Of a DNA stretch of 42,206 nt, positions 23,190 to 29,967 are shown one piece after another (positions within the stretch are counted from its first letter, which is position 1; each line of letters begins with the position of its first letter). The DNA comes from DASYVD01 sp050693035 (GTDB taxonomy: Bacteria; Actinomycetota; UBA4738; CALAEC01), in contig JBOGWB010000026.1 in NCBI GenBank assembly GCA_050693035.1, positions 1 through 42,206 on the forward strand, in the 5' to 3' direction. Under the pieces are notes generated by a model. That model saw only the letters and a list, made by a program, of their open reading frames with translations, did not search any database and had not been told where the DNA came from. The position numbers and the translations under genes are program-made.

Positions 23190-23470
23190 AGAAGAAGTCC
23201 CACGTGAGACGCCGCATATTTGCAGTTGTTGGCGGCCTGTGGATAGCGGGCATTCTCATCGTGCTGCTGCTCCAAGACGAAGTGCCGTTTCTCTGGAAGC
23301 TAGCGTGGATTATCTATGGGGGCTTCGGCCTCTTTGACATGAGCGCCATTTGGATTGGCAAAGACGAAGTGTGGAGCAGGCAACTTCGTCGCGGCCAGCT
23401 CATCGCCTTCTCGATCGCTGCGCTTCTCTTCGTCGCTGGTGCTATTCAGTTCCCCGAAGGCCCGAGATAG
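23186..23470 (+). CDS. Cargo membrane protein B
   Basis: 94 aa with a basic start (MKKKSHVRRR) and three membrane helices (about 10-30, 37-57 and 72-90), almost no loops. ATGA overlap with the preceding membrane protein. Two-protein membrane modules of this size occur in toxin/immunity and defence cargo, but nothing in the sequence proves such a role. Confidence 0.6.
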   Translation: MKKKSHVRRRIFAVVGGLWIAGILIVLLLQDEVPFLWKLAWIIYGGFGLFDMSAIWIGKDEVWSRQLRRGQLIAFSIAALLFVAGAIQFPEGPR

Positions 23471-23582
23471 TGGGAGCGACCCAAACGGAGGGTCCTCAGT
23501 TTGCCAAGAGACGGTCCGGCCGTTGATCGAGGGGGTACCTTAGGATGACGGAGCTCGTGAACTGACTGTGTGAGGCAATGAC

Positions 23583-23762
23583 ATGGACCCTGCTGCCCTC
23601 GTGGAGTGGGCCTGGACGCTTCCTGACGGAGAGAAACCGGCCCTGGCCGCGCGTGTCGCGGCGGCACGGGCCAAGGTGGATGAGAAATTCTACAGGAAGC
23701 GCGGGCGGCGGCAGAGGCCGCATCCACCGGCACCGTGCACGAGAAGAACTGGAATTCCCTGA
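23583..23762 (+). CDS. Short unknown protein, possibly the 5' half of a split gene
   Basis: 59 codons from ATG 23583 with GAGG seven bases upstream. The first 40 residues are a well-formed helical stretch (DPAALVEWAWTLPDGEKPAL, AARAKVDEKFYRKR). The last 15 are Arg/Pro-rich and look out of frame. The next frame begins at 23735 within this one, so a single frameshift could have split one gene of about 130 aa. No family recognised. Confidence 0.45.
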   Translation: MDPAALVEWAWTLPDGEKPALAARVAAARAKVDEKFYRKRGRRQRPHPPAPCTRRTGIP

Positions 23763-23968
23763 GCGCGAGCGCCGGCCCCGCAGACTGGATGAACCGGGAC
23801 ATGGAGACGTGGAACAGGGACGTGGGAGAGCACCTACGCGCCGCCTACCATGACACGCTCCTCGCGCTCGCTGCAGGGGCGGCTCTGGGGAAGGCTCACC
23901 GTCGCGTCTTGGCCGAGCCGCTGCTTTCCGAGGTGAACGACCTCGCCGAGAGCCTCGGCTTGACCTAG
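23735..23968 (+). CDS. Short helical unknown protein
   Basis: 77 aa from GTG 23735, or 59 aa from ATG 23789. The second half is a clear amphipathic helix (LRAAYHDTLLALAAGAALGK, EPLLSEVNDLAESLG). It overlaps the preceding short gene by 28 bases and may be its continuation after a frameshift. No ribosome binding site is convincing at either start. Function unknown. Confidence 0.45.
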   Translation: MHEKNWNSLSASAGPADWMNRDMETWNRDVGEHLRAAYHDTLLALAAGAALGKAHRRVLAEPLLSEVNDLAESLGLT

Positions 23969-24096
23969 CATCGCCACGGTCTCAGACAGGGATCGACCGG
24001 AGGGAAGGCAATGACCTCTTTTCCAAGAGAAGCATGCCCGTGACGGGGGCTCGCCGGGCTGCTGAACAGGGGCAGACATCAGGAAGGGTTTCTCCA

Positions 24097-25548
24097 ATGC
24101 AGACAGCGTTCTTTATCACGCCGTTCGGTTCAAGCGGTGCCGGTGGTGAGAGCGAAGAGCTCTTTCAGGCCGTGCAGTCAGCGATTAGAGAGGCTGCGGA
24201 GATCGCTGGCGTCCAGCTCATTCGAGCAGACGACATCTTTGCGAGCGGAGTCGTAATCGACCAGATTCGCAGCGCGATTGAAGCCGCCGATGTTGTGGTG
24301 GCAGTCTGCACAGGCAAGAACGCCAACGTCTTCTACGAGTTAGGTCTCGCTGAAGTGCTGGGACACAAGCCCGTCCTGGTTGCCAGTTCAAGCGATGATC
24401 TCCCCTTCGATATTCATCATTGGCGGGCGCAGTTGTATGAGGGAGGTAGTCGAATCGGCGACCTTGGAGAACGCGTCGCCCGGGCCATAAGGGAGGAGCT
24501 TGAAGAGCGACGCATGGTCGAAGAACGAACCGAAAGACTTAGTAGAGAGGCCAAGTCGCTCACGCAGCCATCGGTTCAGCGCTCGGGAAGCGACGTGGTC
24601 CGTGATGGAAACGAAGTCGAATTCGCAGACACGGCGAAGCGTCTAATACTCGAGGCCTTCGAGTCCTTCGAGGTAGTCGCTGAAGCAAATTGGCATCAAT
24701 CTCCAAGCAAAGAGAGCCTCGAAGCCCTGAGAGACGAGCGATTCCCCGTGGTCGAGAACATCATTGGTTTTCTGGCCCCCGCCATCGAATACAAGCCGGC
24801 GCTTCTTCAGCGCCCGTTACGGCTACTCGCTGAATGCTTTGAGGCAAGGGTAAACCCCTCACAGGGAGGATATGTCCTATGGCAGAAGATTCATGAGAGC
24901 TGGACATATCTCGTCCTGATGTCTTGCGCTGCGCTCGCAGCTCATGCGGGGAACTGGGAATCGCTCAAGTCTCTGCTCAGCATTCCTGGGCCCGCTGCTG
25001 CCGGTGGAGGCGATGACTCCCCGCTGCTCATCAATCCTCAATTCACGTGGCCAGACGGAATGGCAGGGAACAGTGAGTACTCCTTTGATCAAGTGGTTGC
25101 TTTTGCGGACCGTTCCGATGTGATGAAGACCGCGTGCAAGCCGCGTCGCGTTCCCCGGGACGGGGTATGCGGAGCGAGTCTTCTGCTCTGCCTGGCAAGG
25201 GCGGTTTGGGAAGAAGTCGAGTTGAAGGAATCACCGATCTATGTGGGACACAGGCCGTACACCTACCCCGGCTTCTACAAGTACGACTGCCCCCGTATTT
25301 CGTGGATTGCACGGCAGCTTGAAGTTGATGGTCTCCTCGCCAGCGCACTTGGTGCCAGGGATCTCGCAGGGATGAAGCGGCTCACTCGGGAGACCTACCC
25401 CCAGCTCCTCGCATTGGGCCGGGACATTAGCAAGAGAAGCACGTGTCCTGGGACGAAGCCATCGGCTCGTAGGAATCACATACAGCGGCTGGCTCGATAC
25501 GTTTTTGGAGCGCGAGTACCCCAGGGATCTCGAGAGGAGGGTCGATGA
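24097..25548 (+). CDS. TIR / nucleoside 2-deoxyribosyltransferase-like protein, possible defence effector
   Basis: 483 aa from ATG 24097 (GGAAGGG upstream). The N-terminal 130 residues have the Rossmann-like layout FFITPFGSSG, then LIRADDIFASG, IEAADVVVAVCTGKNANVFY and ELGLAEVLGHKPVLVAS, with LPFDIHHWRAQLY. NVFYELG with Glu81 matches the catalytic Glu region of nucleoside-deoxyribosyltransferase-like and TIR-like NAD-degrading domains of prokaryotic immune systems. The other 350 residues are an unrecognised, mostly helical region with several Cys, perhaps the sensor. GC content is well below the flanking genome. Its stop overlaps the next start (ATGA), giving a two-gene unit on the mobile element. 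Anti-phage activity is an inference. Confidence 0.65.
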   Translation: MQTAFFITPFGSSGAGGESEELFQAVQSAIREAAEIAGVQLIRADDIFASGVVIDQIRSAIEAADVVVAVCTGKNANVFYELGLAEVLGHKPVLVASSSDDLPFDIHHWRAQLYEGGSRIGDLGERVARAIREELEERRMVEERTERLSREAKSLTQPSVQRSGSDVVRDGNEVEFADTAKRLILEAFESFEVVAEANWHQSPSKESLEALRDERFPVVENIIGFLAPAIEYKPALLQRPLRLLAECFEARVNPSQGGYVLWQKIHESWTYLVLMSCAALAAHAGNWESLKSLLSIPGPAAAGGGDDSPLLINPQFTWPDGMAGNSEYSFDQVVAFADRSDVMKTACKPRRVPRDGVCGASLLLCLARAVWEEVELKESPIYVGHRPYTYPGFYKYDCPRISWIARQLEVDGLLASALGARDLAGMKRLTRETYPQLLALGRDISKRSTCPGTKPSARRNHIQRLARYVFGARVPQGSREEGR

Positions 25549-25820
25549 ACCCGGTCGACGAGGTACTCTACCGAGTATGGCAGCTATCCCTTGGAGACCC
25601 CTCTGACGAGGTGGACGAGGAGTTGGAGAAGCTGCCGCCTCGTCTCATCGAGGCTGGCTACGTCAGCGAGAGTGGACACTCTCCCACCGGTTCGTTTTGG
25701 GCGTTCACTGAAGCGGGGTCAAGCGAGCGAGGGAACTGGGCTGCGACTCATTTCCTGCATGATCCACCATCGGTTGCCCTCGAGGAGGCTGAGCAAGAGA
25801 GGCTCCGCTACGGTCGCTAA
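25545..25820 (+). CDS. Small acidic partner of the TIR-like protein
   Basis: 91 aa, translationally coupled to the TIR-like gene by an ATGA overlap. Acidic (DEVDEELEKLPPRLIEAG), no membrane segment, with an aromatic middle part (GSFWAFTEAG). No family recognised. Size, charge and coupling would suit a regulator or immunity partner of the effector. It is the last gene of the island; the 83 bases to the next gene show nothing clear, although the right end of the element should lie there. Confidence 0.6.
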   Translation: MNPVDEVLYRVWQLSLGDPSDEVDEELEKLPPRLIEAGYVSESGHSPTGSFWAFTEAGSSERGNWAATHFLHDPPSVALEEAEQERLRYGR

Positions 25821-25903
25821 CCCTCTTGCCTGAGTAACCTTCTGAGGGCGTCGGCGAGGTTCGAATAGTGTCCCCTCAGGTCCACCTCCAAATGAACTGA
25901 CGT

Positions 25904-26290
25904 TCACGACGCCTCCGTGTCCAAGCGGACGAACTCCTTCACCCTCAGGACGTCGAGAACGAATCGCACCAAGCTCGGGATCGCCGCCCCGGATTCGGTC
26001 TCTCCGATGAGTCTGGGAGCCGTCATCACGAGCCGGCGCCCCCTGTGGACGATCACGCATCCTCCGGCCGCCAGGACGTTCCGGACCCAGTCGCGGTGGT
26101 GGCCATATGTCAGGGCGACGACGAAGCCGTCATCCGTAGCAAACGCGTTCACGGGGGTTCGATAGAGGCGGCCCGTGACGCGTCCTCGGTGGTGGATGAG
26201 GGCGAAGAAGGGAAGCCGCGAGGCCGCGGGGCCGAACAGGGGGTTTGTCAGACGGCGGTTGACCCGGGCCAGCCAGTCCGGCAGAGGCAT
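25904..26290 (-). CDS. Deazaflavin (F420)-dependent nitroreductase family protein (Ddn-like)
   Basis: 128 aa, the usual size. Landmarks are GRVTGRLYRTPVNAF and FVVALTYGHHRDWVRNVLAA followed by GRRLVMTAPRLI, typical of the family that binds F420H2 or flavin and reduces quinones or nitro compounds. A -10-like TACAAT lies 12 bases before the ATG on the minus strand. It marks the return to core-type, high-GC DNA. Confidence 0.82.
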   Translation of the reverse strand: MPLPDWLARVNRRLTNPLFGPAASRLPFFALIHHRGRVTGRLYRTPVNAFATDDGFVVALTYGHHRDWVRNVLAAGGCVIVHRGRRLVMTAPRLIGETESGAAIPSLVRFVLDVLRVKEFVRLDTEAS

Positions 26291-26340
26291 GATCCCAGGA
26301 TATTGTAGGCGCCAGCAGACCAGGCGGGAGGGGAGGGAGC

Positions 26341-26763
26341 ATGAGCTTCGACGTGCTGGGGGAGCTGAACTGGCTCGCGGTCATCGTGGCCACGGTGGTG
26401 TATTTCGCGCTGGGGGGACTGTGGTACGCCCCACCCGTGTTCGGCAACGTGTGGATGCGAGCCGCGGGGATCCAGATGCCCGAAGGACAGCGGCCCGGCC
26501 CGGCCATCTACTTCACTCCGCTGATCGCCTACCTCGTCGCCGTGATCGCCACGGCCATGCTGGCCGCAGCCACTGGATCGGACACGGTGAGTGAGGGCAT
26601 CGTCCTCGGCCTGGTCGTCGGGGTCGGATACGCGGTGGTGGGCGCGGCCGTCGAGGCGACGTTCGGGAACCGGCCTCAGCCGTCGACGTGGTTCCTGATC
26701 ACGGCTTCGTACAACCTGCTGGGGTTGGTGATCTCCGCCGTCATCGTGTCGGTCTGGACGTAG
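26341..26763 (+). CDS. DUF1761 membrane protein
   Basis: 140 aa with four membrane helices and the family start LNWLAVIVATVVYFALGGLW followed by YAPPVFGNVW. Strong ribosome binding site GGGAGGGAGC before the ATG. Function of the family unknown. Its 3' end overlaps by 23 bases the end of the convergent ferritin-like gene. Confidence 0.78.
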   Translation: MSFDVLGELNWLAVIVATVVYFALGGLWYAPPVFGNVWMRAAGIQMPEGQRPGPAIYFTPLIAYLVAVIATAMLAAATGSDTVSEGIVLGLVVGVGYAVVGAAVEATFGNRPQPSTWFLITASYNLLGLVISAVIVSVWT

Positions 26764-27412
26764 CCGCTCCCGGCTCTTCCAGCATCCGGCGCGGCAGCTT
26801 CCACCCGCGGCGGGCGAACTTCTCCGCCTCGGCCCGGTAGATCTCACGGTCGATCGCTTCGTAGCGGCGAACGGCCGCGTCGACCCGCTCGCGTCCGCCC
26901 CGGGCCCCCTCGGCGTCGAGGCGCTCGCGGATCCACCGTAGATGTGGCCCCTCCTCGGTGCACATCGATGCCAAGGTTTCACGCACCAACGGATGGAGGC
27001 CGGGCAGCGACCGGTGCAGCGCGAAGTGCTGGGCAACGCGGCGCTCGAAGACGTAGGTGAGCGCCAGGAGTTCCAGCTCGCCCGGGGGGATCTCTACTTT
27101 GGCCAGGTAGTTCGACTGGTAGGTCTCGGCCACGGGCACGGGGTCCGCGCCCAGCGCTCGGATGACCTCGGTCCACCGCCACGCGTGGCGGGCCTCCTCC
27201 GCGAAGTGCCAGGTGAGCCGGGTCCGAAGCTCATCGTCGCGAGCCCGACGTGCCAGGCGGCCCATCAGCAGTGACCCGGCGAGCTCGGAAGCGCGGTAGT
27301 AGGAGAGCTCCCAGAGCTCCTCGTCGGAGATCTGACGCTCGGCTGCCCGCGGCGGGAAGCGAAGGGTGTGGCTGCAGGCGTGGTCTGGTTCGGCGGGTCC
27401 GTTCTTGCTCAC
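26741..27412 (-). CDS. Ferritin-like diiron protein, last gene of the carrier-protein operon
   Basis: 223 aa, all helical. The likely iron ligands are Glu in YRASELAGSLL, Glu/His in HFAEEARHAWRW, Glu in TYVFERRVAQHF and Glu/His in MCTEEGPHLRW: the E, ExxH, E, ExxH pattern of ferritin-like oxidases. It could oxidise a carrier-bound or released intermediate; the reaction is unknown. GTG at 27412 overlaps the previous stop as GTGA. Confidence 0.72.
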   Translation of the reverse strand: MSKNGPAEPDHACSHTLRFPPRAAERQISDEELWELSYYRASELAGSLLMGRLARRARDDELRTRLTWHFAEEARHAWRWTEVIRALGADPVPVAETYQSNYLAKVEIPPGELELLALTYVFERRVAQHFALHRSLPGLHPLVRETLASMCTEEGPHLRWIRERLDAEGARGGRERVDAAVRRYEAIDREIYRAEAEKFARRGWKLPRRMLEEPGAATSRPTR

Positions 27413-28140
27413 GTGTCCTCCGGAAGGCGTTCCTTCAGGTAGTCCACCACGCGTCGCCCGGTGAGCCCCTCGATCTTCTTCATGAACGACTTGATCGCGC
27501 CGAGGTCGGTCCGCTGGAACACCGGCACCTCCTCGAGAGCCGTCGCTCCATAGTGGCGGAAGCTCGCCGCAGCCCCGAGCACTCGCTCCGCGGACTCCTG
27601 GTTGCGCTCGATCCGCTGCTTCAGGAGGTCCTGGGAGATCTGAGTGTGGCGGAACTCGTCCCGGGCGATCAGGTGGGCGATGGTGCGGAGGACGGGCTCG
27701 CGGGCCCGCTGCCGCAGGCGCACGAAGTAGTACGCCGCGAAGTGCTCGGAGAAGATGAAGTTCACGAGCTCCTGAGTGAGGTCGGGCTCGCCCTCGACGG
27801 CCTCGGCGGCCTTCCGACGGGCCAGGACGATCTCCTCATCCGTGATGGCCGGCTCGTGACCCGCAGCATCCAGGTACCGCCGCAGCACGTAGAAGTGGCG
27901 GAACCCCTCGAACAGCTCCACCGAGAGGATCGACGTGGCGTCGACGTCGTCCCACAGGAGGCCCATGAGATGCTTCGTGGTGACCGGGTGGATCGCTTCG
28001 ATCAGGGCGGACTCGCGGAGCTGATCGAGGATCTCCGGCTGGGCCCTCGCCGCCTCGGGGTCGAGGAGGTCCCATGGGACGTCCTGCTCCGGCGACCATT
28101 GGTTGAGCTCCGAGACGATCAGGTAGTCCTCGTAGATCAC
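27409..28140 (-). CDS. Ferritin-like diiron oxidase (acyl-ACP desaturase/R2-like)
   Basis: 243 aa from GTG 28140, in a GTGA overlap with the methyltransferase stop. Diiron motifs: LSVELFEGFRHFYVL, ELVNFIFSEHFAAYYF and LIARDEFRHTQ. The last is close to the ExxRH motif of acyl-ACP desaturases and ribonucleotide reductase R2-like oxidases. Given an acyl carrier protein in the same operon, a carrier-bound acyl chain is a plausible substrate. It differs from the next ferritin-like protein, so these are two separate oxidative steps or a heteromer. Confidence 0.72.
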   Translation of the reverse strand: MIYEDYLIVSELNQWSPEQDVPWDLLDPEAARAQPEILDQLRESALIEAIHPVTTKHLMGLLWDDVDATSILSVELFEGFRHFYVLRRYLDAAGHEPAITDEEIVLARRKAAEAVEGEPDLTQELVNFIFSEHFAAYYFVRLRQRAREPVLRTIAHLIARDEFRHTQISQDLLKQRIERNQESAERVLGAAASFRHYGATALEEVPVFQRTDLGAIKSFMKKIEGLTGRRVVDYLKERLPEDT

Positions 28141-28985
28141 GTCTGTGCCTTCTCGGCCACGGCGAAGGTCTGGAGGCGCCGGCGATCCGTGGCCGTACGC
28201 ACGGTGCCGAACCCGGCCGCGCGGAGGAGGTCCTCGATCTCCCCCCGGGAGCGGTAGCGCACCCGGATCTCCCCGAGCTCCCGGAGGAGGTAGTCCGAGA
28301 ACCGGTGACGCTCGCTGGCCGTGGTGAGCAGAACGCCGCCCGGCGCCAGAGCGTCGTGGCACTGTTCGAGGAAGCGCCGGAGTTGTTCGTCGTCGAGGAA
28401 CTCTCCGAAGCCGGTGCTGGTCAGGACGTCGAGCGGCTGAGGGAAGCGCGAGCTGTCGAACGCGTCCCCCTCCACCAGGTCGAAGGCGTCCGCCACTCCC
28501 AACCGCTCGACCAGTGCGTGGCCGGCGGCGAGGGCCTCGGGGTCCAGGTCGATGCCGACGAACCGTGCCGCCTCGTGGCTGACTGCCCCTCGGCGACGCA
28601 GGGACGCTGCGGCCTCGGCGATGTCGCGGGGGATCCCGGAGGGAAGGCTCAGCACCGTCACGGGACGATCGCGCCCCGCGAGGAGGATGGGCAGCCGGCG
28701 CTCGACCTCGCGACGGACGAACAGGTACCGCCCACGGAACGACCGGGTCGACGGCAGGGAGAGCAGTAGCGCGTCGAGAGCCGTGCCCGCGACGAACCGT
28801 CCGCTCGGCCTGCCCTCGTAGATGTGGTCCGCGAATCGCCAGCTGCCGGAGTTGTCGATCCCTTCTCTGGCCAGGTCGCTCGTCCTCAGCAGGGCGTAGA
28901 CCGGGAGGAGGGGCCACTTCCCGTCACGGATGAGCCGTCTCGGGATGGACCGGGAGACACGCGTGCGGTTGTAGAAGGTGCTCAC
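28137..28985 (-). CDS. SAM-dependent methyltransferase
   Basis: About 282 aa. N-terminal helical lid (STFYNRTRVSRSIPRRLIRD), then a class I methyltransferase fold: VTVLSLPSGIPRDIAEAA (motif I variant), FVGIDLDPEALAAG (acidic loop for SAM ribose), FDLVEGDAFD, DVLTSTGFGEFL and LAPGGVLLTTAS. GTG at 28985 is preferred: a -10-like TACCCT lies 8 bases upstream, fitting a leaderless start, and there is no ribosome binding site. ATG at 29003 is the alternative. It may methylate an intermediate of the pathway. Confidence 0.72.
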   Translation of the reverse strand: MSTFYNRTRVSRSIPRRLIRDGKWPLLPVYALLRTSDLAREGIDNSGSWRFADHIYEGRPSGRFVAGTALDALLLSLPSTRSFRGRYLFVRREVERRLPILLAGRDRPVTVLSLPSGIPRDIAEAAASLRRRGAVSHEAARFVGIDLDPEALAAGHALVERLGVADAFDLVEGDAFDSSRFPQPLDVLTSTGFGEFLDDEQLRRFLEQCHDALAPGGVLLTTASERHRFSDYLLRELGEIRVRYRSRGEIEDLLRAAGFGTVRTATDRRRLQTFAVAEKAQT

Positions 28986-28993
28986 GCGCGGGC

Positions 28994-29025
28994 AGGGTAG
29001 CATGGGCTCTCGATCCTGGTGTCAA
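28994..29025 (-). promoter_or_regulatory. Possible internal promoter for the methyltransferase/oxidase genes
   Basis: On the minus strand TTGACA (29025-29020) and TACCCT (28999-28994) are 20 bases apart, longer than ideal. The -10-like box sits 8 bases before the GTG, giving a leaderless transcript. It starts inside the end of the ligase gene, the only wider gap (36 bases) in this part of the operon. Confidence 0.35.
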
Positions 29026-29717
29026 CGCCCCTCGAGCGCCAGCCGCCATCGCTCGATCCCCCACGCCGCGCAGGCCGACCAAGCCGGAGTTCCCCCGACG
29101 GTGATGTCCAGGCGGCTCCCGAAGAAATCCTGGTGGAGGTTGAACGAAGCGATCGCCACGCTCTCGCCCGCGACGGGGGCGACGAGCTCTATCTTGAGCC
29201 GCAGCAATCGCTGGAGGAGTCGCTTGGCCCGCCCGGGTTCCGCGAAGAACGGATCCTCGGCGTCTTCGAGATGGGCGTCGAGCCCCATCGTCCGCGCCAG
29301 CTGCAACGAGGCGGCGGCCATGTCCTCGCGCGCCGCGGCCGTGCCGTCTTCATCGGACAGCACCACCACCTCGCGCATGGTGAACGCGCGACGCCGGCTG
29401 CTGTCGTATCGGGGCTCCCGACGGAAGCAGGGCCCCGTCAGGGTGGCCACGATCGGGGTGCTGAGGTGGGACCCCCGGAACGCCTGGAAGAGCCGGTAGC
29501 ACGTGGCCGGGGGGAGGAACGCTGTCGTCCGCCCCGCGGGTACCGCTCGACCTGGGAACGAGGAGAAGAACTCCACGCGGTCCAGGAAATCTCGGGAGAG
29601 GAGGTACGGTGGGTCCACCTCCACGGCCTGGTGGCCTTCGGCGAGCCGAGTGAACCGCCGGTCGAGGGCCGCCTCGATCTCCCCCGGGACCGAAGCTTGC
29701 GGCTTCCCCTCAGCCAC
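29022..29717 (-). CDS. Amino acid:[carrier protein] ligase (class II aaRS-like, SerRS homologue)
   Basis: 231 aa. It shows the class II core without a tRNA-binding domain: FLPPATCYRLFQAF with Cys73, motif 2 as GPCFRREPRYDSSRRRAFTM then RE (residues 95-116), SFNLHQDFFGSRLDI and SACAAWGIERW (motif 3, Cys216). Cys73, a Glu of the motif 2 region and Cys216 match the zinc ligands of the Bradyrhizobium amino acid:carrier protein ligases. Those enzymes activate glycine or alanine and load it on the phosphopantetheine of a small carrier protein instead of tRNA. The carrier protein gene lies immediately upstream with an 8-base overlap. It is shorter than known members (about 300 aa), mainly at the N-terminus. 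The amino acid is not predictable here. Confidence 0.78.
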   Translation of the reverse strand: MAEGKPQASVPGEIEAALDRRFTRLAEGHQAVEVDPPYLLSRDFLDRVEFFSSFPGRAVPAGRTTAFLPPATCYRLFQAFRGSHLSTPIVATLTGPCFRREPRYDSSRRRAFTMREVVVLSDEDGTAAAREDMAAASLQLARTMGLDAHLEDAEDPFFAEPGRAKRLLQRLLRLKIELVAPVAGESVAIASFNLHQDFFGSRLDITVGGTPAWSACAAWGIERWRLALEGR

Positions 29718-29967
29718 GGGTGCCGAAAACCTCCGAGATCCTCCGGACGGTGTGGAACCGGTCCATCACGATCTCCTCGTCCGGGATCTCGGTGTCGAGG
29801 GTCCGTTCCACGAAGGCAAGCAAGTTGAGGAGCCGGAGGGAGTTGATCCGTCCCCCGGCAAACAGCGGCGTCGTGGGATCCACGGGTTCGACTCCCTCCG
29901 GGAGGAGATGCTTGTTCACGAAATGCAGCAGGCGGGCCTCGAGCTCCTGACGACTCACCCTGCTCAT
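29710..29967 (-). CDS. Acyl (aminoacyl) carrier protein with an Asn-Ser-Leu attachment motif
   Basis: 85 aa, four-helix carrier fold. The attachment site reads GGRINSLRLLNLLAF: Ser43 takes the phosphopantetheine, but the usual Asp before it is Asn. It overlaps both the reductase stop (ATGA) and the ligase start. The pairing of a carrier protein with the SerRS-like ligase is the known arrangement for amino acid loading. The phosphopantetheinyl transferase of the same operon probably activates it. Confidence 0.83.
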   Translation of the reverse strand: MSRVSRQELEARLLHFVNKHLLPEGVEPVDPTTPLFAGGRINSLRLLNLLAFVERTLDTEIPDEEIVMDRFHTVRRISEVFGTRG

